Shown piece by piece: positions 1 through 8,915 of a DNA stretch of 64,000 nt. The notes under the pieces are model-generated. The model was given only the letters and a program-made list of their open reading frames with translations. It was not told the origin of the DNA and ran no database searches. Origin of the DNA: Cellulomonas composti (lineage in GTDB: Bacteria; Actinomycetota; Actinomycetes; Actinomycetales; Cellulomonadaceae); contig NZ_BJWG01000008.1 in assembly GCF_007990245.1 (NCBI RefSeq), positions 124,001 to 188,000 of the forward strand, read 5' to 3'. The first letter of the stretch is position 1. The number at the start of each line of letters is the position of its first letter. The position numbers and the translations under genes are program-made.

Positions 1-205
1 AGTCGAGGTCGGCGCACTCGGCCGCCGCATGCCTGGACGTGTAGACCGCGGCGCACCCGCGGCACACATGCTGCCCCTCGTCGGCCGTGACGAGCCCCAG
101 GCCCACACGTGCGGCCCGCTCGGTGATCCCCCGCAGGCGGGCGTTCTCCGCCACGAGGTCGGCCACCAGGTCGCACGTGTGCGCGCACCCGGGCAGCACG
201 CTCAC
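1..205 (-). CDS. Partial small Zn-binding phage protein (C-terminus outside window)
   Basis: It starts with GTG at 205, overlapping the holin stop by four bases (GTGA). The frame stays open to the window edge, giving 68 residues. The visible part has an HTC segment near the start, then a CRGC and a later H...C, which suggests a zinc ribbon. It is the last visible gene of the lysis region. The family is not recognised; the support is the open frame, the start overlap and the zinc-knuckle pattern seen in many other small genes of this prophage. Confidence 0.6.
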   Translation of the reverse strand, partial: MSVLPGCAHTCDLVADLVAENARLRGITERAARVGLGLVTADEGQHVCRGCAAVYTSRHAAAECADLD

Positions 206-405
206 GCCTCGCCGTCGTCCAGCTCGGGCAGCCCGGACAGGGACGTCAGCAGCGACACGACGCCCGCCAGGACCGATCCCGAGGCGACCGCCACCCAGTC
301 GACCTCGAGCAGCCCGAGCGCCGCCGTGCCGATCAGCGCGACCGCGGTCTGCGCCGTCGTGCGCACCGCGCGGCGACCCGCCGCACCCCACCACTTCACC
401 GTCAT
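202..405 (-). CDS. Small holin
   Basis: The 67-residue protein begins MTVKWWGAAG. It has a basic N-terminus, a first hydrophobic stretch (about residues 16-34), a second (about 38-58) and an acidic tail ending LDDGEA. This is the layout of small actinophage holins, which open the inner membrane at the end of the lytic cycle. GGAGG lies six bases before the ATG at 405; an in-frame ATG at 408 and a GTG at 426 are less well spaced. It lies two genes after the endolysin, as expected for a lysis cassette. Confidence 0.8.
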   Translation of the reverse strand: MTVKWWGAAGRRAVRTTAQTAVALIGTAALGLLEVDWVAVASGSVLAGVVSLLTSLSGLPELDDGEA

Positions 406-480
406 CATGGGCCTCCTGTACAGCACGGGCGCGCACCGGTGTACGCGCTGACGAGTTACAGCCGTGTGGTTGTACGCCGC

Positions 481-885
481 TCAGCCGAGCCAGGCGCGCG
501 CCGCTGTCGACGCCGTGACCATGAAGGCAGCCGCGCCGAGGGTCCAGGTCGCCGTCCAGCGCCGGTCCGCCTTGCGACGCTCTGCGGCCGCGATCTGCGC
601 CTCCTCGCGCCTGCGTTCGCCCTCCGCGATCTGCTCGCGGATCTGCTCGTCGGCCGCACGCTGCTCGGCACGCTGCGCGTCGAGACGTCGGTCGGCGGAC
701 TGCTCGTGCGCGAGCAGCAGATCCCGGGTCGACTGCGCCTCGGCGTCCAGGCGGCGGACCTCGGCGTCGTGCTCACGGCGGGTGACCATCGCGTCCATGC
801 GCCCGGTCAGGTCCGCGCGCATGTCGCGCAGATCCTGTGCGACACCGTGGACTGCGGCGAGCAGTGGGTTGTCCACCATGGTCAC
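481..885 (-). CDS. Coiled-coil protein with C-terminal membrane helix, second holin-like lysis protein
   Basis: This 134-residue protein is almost entirely charged alpha-helix (about residues 10-108, rich in R, E, A and D). It ends in a single hydrophobic segment (about 113-131) and a short WLG tail. That layout resembles XhlA/haemolysin-like phage lysis accessory proteins. The GTG at 885 overlaps the endolysin stop by four bases; ATG at 879 is an alternative start. Its position between endolysin and holin supports a lysis role. The exact family is not certain. Confidence 0.7.
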   Translation of the reverse strand: MTMVDNPLLAAVHGVAQDLRDMRADLTGRMDAMVTRREHDAEVRRLDAEAQSTRDLLLAHEQSADRRLDAQRAEQRAADEQIREQIAEGERRREEAQIAAAERRKADRRWTATWTLGAAAFMVTASTAARAWLG

Positions 886-1565
886 GCCTTACCCGTGCCG
901 CCCGTGAGGACGTCCACGAGGGCAGCCTTCGCGGCCTGGCGCACCTGCGCCTTCGTGATCCCGCCGCCCGTCGCGGGCAGCGCGTCGGCCACCGCGTCCG
1001 CGAGCGCGTCGGCGTCCACGGCGGTGATCGCCCGCAGTGCCGCCGCCGCCTGACGTCCGCGCGTCGTCGACCCCGCCGCCGCCTCCGCGAGCAGCACCGT
1101 CAACCCGTTCGCCGACGCCTCCTTGACCCTCTCGAGGTCGTCCTGTGTGAGCGCCACGTCGTCCTCCTGGTGCTGGTCGTCGCCGGGGTAGTAGGTCATG
1201 TGCCAGGGCTCACCGCGGACCGTGTCGTGCCGCCACCCGTACGCGACCCCGTGGGCGCGCACCCACGCACGCGCGGGCTCCGGCAGGTCCAGGGACACGC
1301 CCGTCTCGTGGGTGGACGTGCCCGGGGGTGCCGCGTAGCCCGTGCCGCCGTCGTTCTTGCGCCACCAGTCCCGGCCGTCCCAGCGCTGGTAGTCGCGGCC
1401 CGTGTTCACCTGTGAGTACAGGCTGGTGAAGATCGCGACCTGCTCCGCGTAGGTGCGGCCCGCCGACGTGATCCCCGCGGGCATGCCCGCGGCACGCATG
1501 CGGGCGTAGGACGCCGCCGCGTCGGCTCGCAGCCAGTGGCCGGGGGTGATGGTCGCGGTGTCCAC
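882..1565 (-). CDS. Endolysin, M15/VanY-type peptidase
   Basis: It is expected to cleave peptidoglycan cross-links or stems at host lysis. The 227-residue protein has an N-terminal peptidase M15 domain. Zinc-binding features are visible as TSTHETGVSLDL (S-x-H-x-x-G-x-x-x-D) near residue 87 and EPWHMTYY near 120. A low-complexity Ala/Asp-rich C-terminal part (about 135-227) may be a wall-targeting or multimerisation region. There is no signal peptide, so export depends on the neighbouring holins. The start is GTG at 1565, just after the preceding gene's stop. Confidence 0.85.
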   Translation of the reverse strand: MDTATITPGHWLRADAAASYARMRAAGMPAGITSAGRTYAEQVAIFTSLYSQVNTGRDYQRWDGRDWWRKNDGGTGYAAPPGTSTHETGVSLDLPEPARAWVRAHGVAYGWRHDTVRGEPWHMTYYPGDDQHQEDDVALTQDDLERVKEASANGLTVLLAEAAAGSTTRGRQAAAALRAITAVDADALADAVADALPATGGGITKAQVRQAAKAALVDVLTGGTGKA

Positions 1566-1567
1566 GA

Positions 1568-2089
1568 TCAGACCGGGAAGCTGAACGTCATCGCGTACCC
1601 GGGCGAGGTCGTGACCGCCGCACCGACGACCGCCGGGGACACGTGGATGGTGCCGTCCGTGTCGATGACGATCGCCGCTGCCTGCGTGACCGCCGAGACT
1701 GCATCACGCGGCACGAGCCAGCCCATGCGCACCGACGGCCGGTACCCGGTCGGCAGGGTCGCGATCGTCGCACCCGAGGTCGTCACGTTGTACACCTCTC
1801 CACGCAGGTACACGGTGCTGCGGACACGCCGGTACGCGCAGGACGCGCCCGTCGCGCCCGAGACGGTCAGGGAGATCCAGCCCGTGTCGGACTCGAGGGC
1901 GTCGAGCCGGGTGTCGAGAGCGTCGTCCGCGTTGCTGGCGGCGGTCGCGTTCGCGTTGATCGTGGTGGACAGTGCCGCCACAGCGTTCGACGTGGCGACC
2001 TGCCCGAGGTTGAGCAGGTCCGACACGGGCGACGCCGCGTCGGACTCCGCGTAGATGTAGACGCCGCGGCTGTCGATCGCGCCTGGCAC
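1568..2089 (-). CDS. Tail-tip/fibre-associated protein
   Basis: The 173-residue product starts with GTG at 2089 (VPGAIDSRGV). The open frame continues upstream, but that part is only a shadow of the fibre gene. Residues about 25-60 form an Ala/Asn/Asp helix with heptad-like spacing, probably a trimeric stalk. The C-terminal half is beta-rich, with YLRGEVYN and LPTGYRPS segments typical of fibre or receptor-binding heads. It directly follows the S74 fibre gene and precedes the endolysin. Host binding is inferred from position and shape. Confidence 0.65.
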   Translation of the reverse strand: MPGAIDSRGVYIYAESDAASPVSDLLNLGQVATSNAVAALSTTINANATAASNADDALDTRLDALESDTGWISLTVSGATGASCAYRRVRSTVYLRGEVYNVTTSGATIATLPTGYRPSVRMGWLVPRDAVSAVTQAAAIVIDTDGTIHVSPAVVGAAVTTSPGYAMTFSFPV

Positions 2090-2090
2090 G

Positions 2091-3152
2091 TCACGCCCCC
2101 TTCGTGGACAGTGCCTCGAGACGCTGCTCGAGGACGGCGAGGCGGTCGACCGCGTCACGGACGACCGGGATGAGTGCGATCGCCACACGGTCGTAGGCGA
2201 TCGCCTCGGGGCGGCCCTCGTCGTCGTACGCGACGAGGTGGGCCAGCCCGAGGTCGTGCAGCTCCTCGGCGATCGCGCCGAAGTACCGGGGCGCGTCGGG
2301 TGGCGCACCCTTGTCGACCCACGTGCGGGGGCGGATGTCCAGCACGGCGGGAGCGGGCGGCGCGTCGGCGATGTCGTCCTTGTAGCGCCGCGACGAGGTA
2401 GACCGCACGAGCACGCCGTTCGTGTCGTCGATGCGGACGTTGGCACTGGCACCCGTCGTGATGCGACGGATGCCCTCGCTGTAGACGCGGTGGTTGCCAC
2501 CGACGGGGCCGACGGCGAACTCGTTGCCGCTCTCGGTCTCCATGCGGACCTTCGACTTGGCCTCGATGTTCACCGCGGCCTCACCCGAGGTCTTGTCCGC
2601 CGACAGGGTGAGGTCACCCTCCACGGCGGAAACCTCGACTACCGATCCCCCGACGGTGACCGTGGTTGCCTCGACCGTGACCTCGCCGGGTGTCAGGGTG
2701 ACGGCGGCGGCCGAACCGACCTCCAACCCGACCTCGACGCTGGACACGATCCCGACGCCGGTCGTGGCGACCGCGACCGCATGGTCCGTGTCCGGCGTGC
2801 GCAGTCGCAGGGGCGACCCCTGGATGTTGAGCGGTCCCGACTTGCTGACGGTCGTCGCCACGATGTCGCCGTCGACCGAGCCCGGCGAGAGCTTCGGCTT
2901 CGTCACGGCGCCCGGTGCGAGCTTGGGGGTCGTCACCGACGCGTCCGCGTGCTTCGCGGTCGTGATCGCGCCGTTCGCGATCTGGGACGTCGCGGCCTGC
3001 CCGGTGATCCGGGAGAAGTCGTGCCCGCCGGACGTCATGTGTGCGGCGGTGAAGTCCGCCGCGCGGTTGATGTCGTCGTAGCCCAGCCGCTTGTCCTTCG
3101 TGGACGGGACGGGCGTGAAGCCCACCGCCTGTGCCGCGTCACCGTTCGCCAT
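2091..3152 (-). CDS. Tail fibre with C-terminal S74 intramolecular chaperone
   Basis: The 353-residue protein has an N-terminal attachment region, then a repetitive beta-helical middle (about 60-225; ITTAKHADASVTTPKLAPGAV-like repeats). The C-terminus (about 253-353) is a peptidase S74 chaperone domain. That domain starts SSRRYKDDI, where S253 and K258 have the spacing of the known Ser-Lys self-cleavage dyad. It ends in a coiled coil (RLAVLEQRLEAL). In this family the chaperone trimerises the fibre and then cuts itself off. The start is ATG at 3152 with the gene end one base from the next start. Confidence 0.85.
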   Translation of the reverse strand: MANGDAAQAVGFTPVPSTKDKRLGYDDINRAADFTAAHMTSGGHDFSRITGQAATSQIANGAITTAKHADASVTTPKLAPGAVTKPKLSPGSVDGDIVATTVSKSGPLNIQGSPLRLRTPDTDHAVAVATTGVGIVSSVEVGLEVGSAAAVTLTPGEVTVEATTVTVGGSVVEVSAVEGDLTLSADKTSGEAAVNIEAKSKVRMETESGNEFAVGPVGGNHRVYSEGIRRITTGASANVRIDDTNGVLVRSTSSRRYKDDIADAPPAPAVLDIRPRTWVDKGAPPDAPRYFGAIAEELHDLGLAHLVAYDDEGRPEAIAYDRVAIALIPVVRDAVDRLAVLEQRLEALSTKGA

Positions 3153-3153
3153 G

Positions 3154-5511
3154 TCAGACGTCCTCCGTCCAGTCGGTGCCTACCGGGATGTCGGCCCAGG
3201 AGACGCCAGGGCTGTCGGCGAGCCAGGAGCCCGCGGGGGCCTCCAGCAGGTCGCGGGTGGTGATCTGCATGCGGTCGGCGGGCAGGTTCCATGTGACCGA
3301 CTGCACGACCCCGGAGGCGTACGTCCCGTCCGGGAGCGTCACGTTGACGACCTGCCCGGGCGCGGCCCCGTAGTCGGACACGGCCTCGATCCGGACGCTG
3401 CGTCCGTTACCGGTCAGCCACCGCAGGATCGTGCGGGCGGCACCGACGCGCGGCTGCGGCCTGCGCTCCCTCGTGACCTTGAGCACCTTGCGGGAGTCGG
3501 ACGGCCCGGCGGACTCGTAGACGACGTGGTCCACGCCACCGCTGTCCGTCCACCGCCACTCGACGACGACCCCGTCGTACCAGCCGTCGGTCGAGAGCGT
3601 GTCGACCGACGCGGTGCGGATCGGCGTCACGTGCAGCACGCCCTCACCCGCCGCGGCGGGATAGCCCAGCCGCCACGAGCCGCGCTCGTCACACCACAGT
3701 CGACGCTCACTGGAGGACACGAGGGGGTAGAGGTAGTCCCACACGGACGTGCCCGGCGTCCACACCAGCGACTCGGCCACCAGGTCGGTGACGTCGTCAA
3801 CGGCCGCGTACAGCGCCGTCGAGAGCCGCACCAACGCGAGGTTGCACGCGTCGATCAGGGACGTGCCGGCGGGTGCGGTCGGGATGGTGGACGTGGAGGC
3901 GACCTGCTGCGCGCGAGCCTCGTCCGACGCGCAGGTGAGGGTCATCGTCCCGGCGTCCTCGTCCACGTCGCGAGACACGAGCACCAGATCCAAGGGTCGT
4001 GACGTGGACGAGCGCATCCCCACACCGGCGTTGTAGCCGACCCCGTAGTCCGCACTGACCTGGCCGAGGTTCCTGCCGGCGTAGCGCGCGGACAGGTCGG
4101 CCAGGGTGGGCGCGGACACGCCCGGGGGCCAGGTGACCGGGCTCCACGTCGAGGTGGAGGCATTCGCGGTGCCGGTCCACGCGTACTCGTCGGTGTCGGT
4201 GTCGACGCTCGCACCGTCGAAGTAGTCCAGGACCGCGGTCTCCTGCTCGCACAGCACCGCATCCACGTCGACCACGTCAGCGACCGCCGTGGAGTCCGTC
4301 ACGACCGCGAGCACCCCGACGGACTCGCGACCCTCGGGGATCGCGACGACGAGCGTGACGCGCTGCCACGTGCCGGTCAGCAGCACCGGGTCGCCGGTGT
4401 GAACCGTCGTCGCCCCGCCGCCGACCGCCTGCGTGGTCAGCGTCAGGTACGTCGTACGCCCCGTCGTGCCCTTGACCCACGCGGACGCGACGAGCGTCGT
4501 CGGACCGGACTGTCCCGCCACGACGATGGAGACCGTGCTGGTCCCCACCGCCGATCTCGTCGAGCGCAGGAACGACGTCCCCGCGAACCCGCCCGAGGTG
4601 ACGCGGGAGAGGGTCGCGCCCGACGTCGACCACCCGGCCGTGCTCGCCTCGATGGAGGGGTTCGTGACGAGGTTGGTGCGCTCGACGCCGCCGACGGTCC
4701 GGGTGGGCACCCGCCACGCCGACAGGGCCGACAGTGGCTCACCCTCCCCGAAGCGCTGCCGCGCGAGCATCTGGACCCGCACGCCCGCACGCGGGTCGAT
4801 CTGCGCCAGCACCTCGGGCGCGGGTGTCGTGCACGTGAGCGTCACCTGCGCGTACGGGGACCACGTCTCGTCGAGCGTGATCCGCGCGTCACGCACGCTC
4901 AGCGGCAGTCGCACCCCGGGGACGATCGTCGGAGGGTCGGCCTGCCACACCAGGACCGGCGACCACACGGTCGTGGCCCGCAGCGCGTAGTCGTCCAGGA
5001 AGAGGTGGCCCAGCCCGTCCGTGTACGGCGGCAGGGCGGACGGGTAGTTCGTGACGAGGCGCAGCGTGTGCGACGCGGCCGTCGCGGTGAACGTGACGGC
5101 CAGGCGCACGTACGTGCCCGTCGTCGTCGCGGCGAAGGACGGGGCGGTGATCCCCACGACGGCAAGCCGGGCCTGCGCCCCGGACGCGAGGTCGACGCGC
5201 AGCACCCACACCGACGCCTCATAGGTGCGCCCGACCGTCAGCCCGGTCAGCGTCGTCGTCGCATACTGCGTGCCCGGCGCGGACACCGTCATGGCCGCCG
5301 CACAGGAACCCGTGCGCGCCGCGGACGTGACCTCGCGCGCGAGGGACAACGCCGTGCCCTTGGACCACCCGCCCAGGTCCGTCTCGAACCCGTCGGTGGT
5401 CACGGTCGAGACGCCCGCCACCCACGACCCGACATCGACGTAGTGGCCCCCGACCGGGCGCAGCACGTCCGGGGTCACCACCTCCGCAGTGAGCGTGTGC
5501 GTGGAGATCAC
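3154..5511 (-). CDS. Large minor tail (tail-tip) protein
   Basis: The 785-residue protein is rich in Thr, Val, Ser and Gly and is predicted largely beta-sheet. Two similar jelly-roll-like stretches (about 40-175 and 285-450) have aromatic and Asp/Thr patterns of carbohydrate-binding modules. The C-terminal region (about 470-785) resembles tail-associated, Tal-like hub proteins. It lies after the tape measure and a small tail-tip gene and before the fibre, so it probably forms the tail tip and touches cell-wall glycans. Its start at 5511 overlaps the preceding stop by four bases. Confidence 0.75.
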   Translation of the reverse strand: MISTHTLTAEVVTPDVLRPVGGHYVDVGSWVAGVSTVTTDGFETDLGGWSKGTALSLAREVTSAARTGSCAAAMTVSAPGTQYATTTLTGLTVGRTYEASVWVLRVDLASGAQARLAVVGITAPSFAATTTGTYVRLAVTFTATAASHTLRLVTNYPSALPPYTDGLGHLFLDDYALRATTVWSPVLVWQADPPTIVPGVRLPLSVRDARITLDETWSPYAQVTLTCTTPAPEVLAQIDPRAGVRVQMLARQRFGEGEPLSALSAWRVPTRTVGGVERTNLVTNPSIEASTAGWSTSGATLSRVTSGGFAGTSFLRSTRSAVGTSTVSIVVAGQSGPTTLVASAWVKGTTGRTTYLTLTTQAVGGGATTVHTGDPVLLTGTWQRVTLVVAIPEGRESVGVLAVVTDSTAVADVVDVDAVLCEQETAVLDYFDGASVDTDTDEYAWTGTANASTSTWSPVTWPPGVSAPTLADLSARYAGRNLGQVSADYGVGYNAGVGMRSSTSRPLDLVLVSRDVDEDAGTMTLTCASDEARAQQVASTSTIPTAPAGTSLIDACNLALVRLSTALYAAVDDVTDLVAESLVWTPGTSVWDYLYPLVSSSERRLWCDERGSWRLGYPAAAGEGVLHVTPIRTASVDTLSTDGWYDGVVVEWRWTDSGGVDHVVYESAGPSDSRKVLKVTRERRPQPRVGAARTILRWLTGNGRSVRIEAVSDYGAAPGQVVNVTLPDGTYASGVVQSVTWNLPADRMQITTRDLLEAPAGSWLADSPGVSWADIPVGTDWTEDV

Positions 5512-5876
5512 GCCGCGACCTCCTGGTAGTCGACGTCCAGCACCCAGCGCCGGCCCTCGAGCCGCAGATGAAGGCGCGAGGGGACGAACCGCATCACCCC
5601 GTCGGGTCCGGACCCGACGGGCATGCCCAGGTCGTCCGTCGCGAGGGTGAAGGTGCCGACCTGCGAGAGCACCGTCAGGGCCGCGTCGGCGTCCTGCGCG
5701 GTCAGGTAGAACAGGTGCAGCGTCCCCGTGCGTAGCCCGGCCGGCGACAGCGTGACGTCCGGGTCGCCGCGGCCGATGATCCGGTGCACCTGCACCGGCC
5801 TGTCGACCGTCGCCTCGTACCCGAGCACCTGGTCGGGGGTCGTCGAGATCGACCCGGATGTGATGGTCGAGGTCAT
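5508..5876 (-). CDS. Small tail-tip protein, distal tail-like position
   Basis: The protein has 122 residues and is mostly beta-strand, with no transmembrane segment. It sits immediately after the tape measure, with the stop and start sharing a base (5876), and before the large minor tail gene. In long-tailed phages this slot is normally taken by the distal tail protein that joins tube and tip. It is shorter than usual Dit proteins, so only the location and predicted fold support the role. Confidence 0.6.
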   Translation of the reverse strand: MTSTITSGSISTTPDQVLGYEATVDRPVQVHRIIGRGDPDVTLSPAGLRTGTLHLFYLTAQDADAALTVLSQVGTFTLATDDLGMPVGSGPDGVMRFVPSRLHLRLEGRRWVLDVDYQEVAA

Positions 5877-7537
5877 CAGGTCACCGCCGGTTGCCCAGGA
5901 CGCGCCACGCCCAGGTTGATGAGGAAGGTGCGGTCGGCCAGGGCGCGCGTGATCGACGTCGTCAGCCCGTCCGGGTCGAACGTCACCTTCACCGGCGGCG
6001 GGACCACCTGGTTGAGTGCCGCCGACACGACGGCCTGTGCCTGTGCGTTCAGCCGGGCACGGGTCGCCGGGTCATCCATGCCGGTCGCGATCCCGTCCGT
6101 GATGTCCGCACCCCGCAGCGCCGCGTCGTTCTCCGCGTACCGGCGCAGCTCCGCGTCCGTCGAGTTCGCGAGCAGGTCGGCCGTCGCGCCTGCGACCTCC
6201 GGCCCCTTCTCCACCAACTCGTCGATCATCGCGTCGGTCAACCCACGCGCCCGCAGCGTCCCGATGTCTGCCATGAAGTTGGCCTGCTCGGTGAGCTGCG
6301 CGTTCTGGTCCGCGATCAGGTCCGCCATGGTGACCTTCGCATCCCGCGCGTAGTCCTCCCAGGTGTCCTTCTGGTCATCCGTCGCCGCCGCGAGCTTCTG
6401 CGCGTTCTCCTGCTCGGCCGCCGACTTCTCCGACAGCAGCCGCTCGTACGCCGACACCGGGTCGGCGGCGTCAGCGACCGCGGCCAGGTAGGACTCCTGC
6501 GCCGAACGGGCCGACTCGATCGCGTCCTGGCTGGCGCGGTACTTCTCGAGGGTCTGGCCCTTCGCGTCCGCGAGCGCCTGCTCGATCTCGAGCGCCTGCT
6601 CCTGGGTCGCGATCTCATCCTTGAGCAGGGCGTTACTCTCGGTGAGGCCGTGGATCTGCTCCGTGGTCAACTTGTTGCCGTTGACCATCCAGATCTCGCC
6701 GTCCGCGCGGATCTTGTCCGCCTCCTTGAGCGCCTCGCTCACGCCCTCCTGCGCGCGACGCAGGCCCTCGAGCCGCACCATCGGGTCCGGGTCGCGGAAC
6801 GTCTCGAACAGGCCCTGCAGGTCGAGGGTGCCCGTGGACGCCGCGCGCGACAGGGACTGGATGCCGGTCACCGACTGGTGCTGCCAGACCTCCCACACGG
6901 ACTTCGCGTCGGTGACCTGCTGCGTGACCTCCGACCACCGGTCCGCGAGCGCGTCGACCTTCTCCGTGCCCGTCGCCTCCGACAGTTCCGCCCCCAGGGA
7001 CGACGCCGCCTCCGCGATCGCCGCCGTCTTGTCCGCCGCGGCCTGCAAGCCCGCCGCGAGCAGGCCGATGCCCGCTGCTGCGCCCACACCGGCGGCGATG
7101 CCCATCGCGCCGAAGCCCTCCGCAGCCTCCGCGATGAAGCCCTGCAACCCGTCGAGGACCGAGTTGAAGTCCTGGAAGGAGCCGCCCATCTCCTTCGCGT
7201 TCGACATGGCGTTCTGCTTCATGTCGTCCATGCCCTCGGAGGCCTCTTCGGTCCCCCGCTTCATGTCCGCGCCGAGGTCCTTGCTCGACCGGGAGACCTT
7301 CTCCGAGGCCTGCGCCGCCTCCTTGAGCGCCGGGGTCAGGTCGCGGGTGATCTGGCGTGCCGCGTCCTGCGCCCCGTCCTCCACCTTGTCGAGGCCCTTG
7401 GTCGCGTCCTTCGTCGCGTCGTCGAGCTTGTCCGACGCCTTGGAGACGTCATCGAAGGCGTCGGCCACCTGGTCGAGGCCGGACTCCGCACCCGCCGTCT
7501 CGGCATCGACGATGATCTTGATCGGGTCGCCCGCCAC
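5876..7537 (-). CDS. Tape measure protein
   Basis: The 553-residue protein is a long Ala/Glu/Asp/Lys-rich helical chain (about 1-120 and 200-500). A Gly/Ala-rich hydrophobic stretch lies around 135-170, as is usual for the membrane-active part of tape measures. It sets tail length and is ejected with DNA. At roughly 0.15 nm per helical residue the tail would be near 80 nm (inference). It starts with GTG at 7537 behind GGAAGGGG. It is the longest helical protein in the tail module and precedes the tip genes. Confidence 0.85.
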   Translation of the reverse strand: MAGDPIKIIVDAETAGAESGLDQVADAFDDVSKASDKLDDATKDATKGLDKVEDGAQDAARQITRDLTPALKEAAQASEKVSRSSKDLGADMKRGTEEASEGMDDMKQNAMSNAKEMGGSFQDFNSVLDGLQGFIAEAAEGFGAMGIAAGVGAAAGIGLLAAGLQAAADKTAAIAEAASSLGAELSEATGTEKVDALADRWSEVTQQVTDAKSVWEVWQHQSVTGIQSLSRAASTGTLDLQGLFETFRDPDPMVRLEGLRRAQEGVSEALKEADKIRADGEIWMVNGNKLTTEQIHGLTESNALLKDEIATQEQALEIEQALADAKGQTLEKYRASQDAIESARSAQESYLAAVADAADPVSAYERLLSEKSAAEQENAQKLAAATDDQKDTWEDYARDAKVTMADLIADQNAQLTEQANFMADIGTLRARGLTDAMIDELVEKGPEVAGATADLLANSTDAELRRYAENDAALRGADITDGIATGMDDPATRARLNAQAQAVVSAALNQVVPPPVKVTFDPDGLTTSITRALADRTFLINLGVARPGQPAVT

Positions 7538-7540
7538 AGG

Positions 7541-8062
7541 TCACCCCTTCCCGTCGATCGCTTCGTAGATGCGGCGGTTCCACTCGCGCGACCAGGAGCC
7601 GATGATCTTCGGCATCGCCTGTGCGACAGCCGGCATCACGACGTAGCCCTTGAGCCGCTTCGGCGGCAGCCGGTGCGCGGTACGCCGCACCACCTCGTGC
7701 GACCCGCCCCGCCGTGAGCGGCGCATGTAGCGCGTGTACTCGCCCTGCCGCGACGACCCGAACTCGAACGTCTCGTCGAGAGTCATCGGCGTGCCGCCGC
7801 CGGACATCCGCCGCGACGACGCGCCCGCCACGAGGTACAGGGGAACGCCCGCCTCGACACGGGTGCCGGACTTGAACACCACGCGCTGCATCGGGTACGG
7901 GGCGCGGGCCACCGACTCGCGCATCGCACCGCGCCAGATCGGGTTGAGCTCGGCGCGGTTCGCCTTGCGGATGGAGTTCTTGAGCTCCTTCGGCAGGGTC
8001 CGGAACGCGCGCCGTGCGGCGTCGGCGCGGCGACGCGACTCGGGGTCGACGTAGACGCGCAC
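7541..8062 (-). CDS. HK97 gp10-like head-tail/tail completion protein
   Basis: The 173-residue basic protein has an N-terminal segment with LPKELKNSIRKANRAEL, followed by WRGAMRESVARAPYP. This resembles HK97-gp10-type connector or tail-completion proteins. In most phages that gene comes before the major tail gene, but here it comes after it, in the slot normally held by the two frameshifted tail-assembly chaperones. It starts with GTG at 8062, 15 bases after the major tail stop. The family assignment is tentative. Confidence 0.6.
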   Translation of the reverse strand: MRVYVDPESRRRADAARRAFRTLPKELKNSIRKANRAELNPIWRGAMRESVARAPYPMQRVVFKSGTRVEAGVPLYLVAGASSRRMSGGGTPMTLDETFEFGSSRQGEYTRYMRRSRRGGSHEVVRRTAHRLPPKRLKGYVVMPAVAQAMPKIIGSWSREWNRRIYEAIDGKG

Positions 8063-8077
8063 CGACGCCGCCGCGGG

Positions 8078-8500
8078 TCAGGCGACGGTCGGGGTGCCCT
8101 GGACGCCGAACGTGACCGACGCCATGGCCTTGCCCTTGGGTCCACCGATCGGGCCGGGCACGAGCGTGATCGTTGCTGTGACGGACTTCGCGCCGGCGGT
8201 CTTCGGCTTGAACACCGCGTCGGTGGTCAGCCCCGGGTTCGACTGGAGGTAATTGGAGAGGCTCGTGGACGTCTCCCAGTCCTGGATGTAGCCGACGGTG
8301 CACGTCCACGAGTCGATCGACACGTCGGAGACCGTCGTGCCGCCGATGCCCGAGAAGGTGTCGGTCGTCGTCTGCGGGGTGAACAGGACGGACTCGAGCG
8401 CCGCCTTGAACTCGTAGGTCGTCCCGCCGCTCGGGCCGACGATGAGCGAGACGTCCTTGAGGAAGAGCGGGTTGGTCAGCGGGACCGTGGTGGTGGCCAT
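8078..8500 (-). CDS. Major tail (tube) protein
   Basis: The 140-residue protein begins MATTTVPLTNP and is beta-rich, with TDTFSGIGGTTVSD and a YIQDWETSTSLSNYL segment typical of tail-tube monomers. ATG at 8500 has AGGAG ten bases upstream; the longer open frame to 8614 has no support. Length and place, after the connectors and before the tape measure, fit a tail tube subunit that polymerises around the tape measure. Confidence 0.8.
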   Translation of the reverse strand: MATTTVPLTNPLFLKDVSLIVGPSGGTTYEFKAALESVLFTPQTTTDTFSGIGGTTVSDVSIDSWTCTVGYIQDWETSTSLSNYLQSNPGLTTDAVFKPKTAGAKSVTATITLVPGPIGGPKGKAMASVTFGVQGTPTVA

Positions 8501-8513
8501 GAGCGTGCTCCTG

Positions 8514-8915
8514 TCAGTCGGCCGGGGTGGTGAGGAAGAACGCGGGGCGGGACACGGTGATGCGCGCGGCGGCGTACACCTGACCGCCCAGCTCGATCTC
8601 GACGAGGCCCGCACCGTCCACGGACCACTCGGAGCCCGCCGCGTAGATCGCGTCGAGCGCCTGCTCCGCGAGCGACTCGACCTCGACCGTCTGCGTCAGG
8701 GACATGCCCTTCGACGCGACCGTGAGGACGTCGAAGCGGGCGTCGCACACGCCCGTGACCTGCGCCGGGGTGATGAGGTTCTCGTGCCCGACGATCAGCA
8801 CGCCGGGCGGGGTGAAGGTCGGCGCCTCCCACACGGTGAGCACGGCGCCGTCCTTGGTGACCTTCTCGACGAGCACGGCCTTGAGGTCCGCGCGGATGTC
8901 CGCGAGCGCACCCAT
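8514..8915 (-). CDS. Tail terminator-like / minor head-tail protein
   Basis: The 133-residue protein starts MGALADIRADLKAVL. ATG at 8915 shares a base with the preceding stop (TGATG). An N-terminal helix is followed by beta-strands, as in tail terminator proteins that cap the tube at the head side. The gene order (connector, this gene, major tail) supports that role. No sequence motif alone is decisive. Confidence 0.65.
   Translation of the reverse strand: MGALADIRADLKAVLVEKVTKDGAVLTVWEAPTFTPPGVLIVGHENLITPAQVTGVCDARFDVLTVASKGMSLTQTVEVESLAEQALDAIYAAGSEWSVDGAGLVEIELGGQVYAAARITVSRPAFFLTTPAD

Noticed and set aside
1..205. Left attachment site of the prophage inside the window
   Set aside because: No second copy of the tRNA-Arg 3' half is seen in the window; phage genes run to the left edge.
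1867..2094. Minus-strand frame of 75 codons inside the tail-tip gene
   Set aside because: It is a Ser/Arg/Thr-rich shadow of the real frame starting at 2089.
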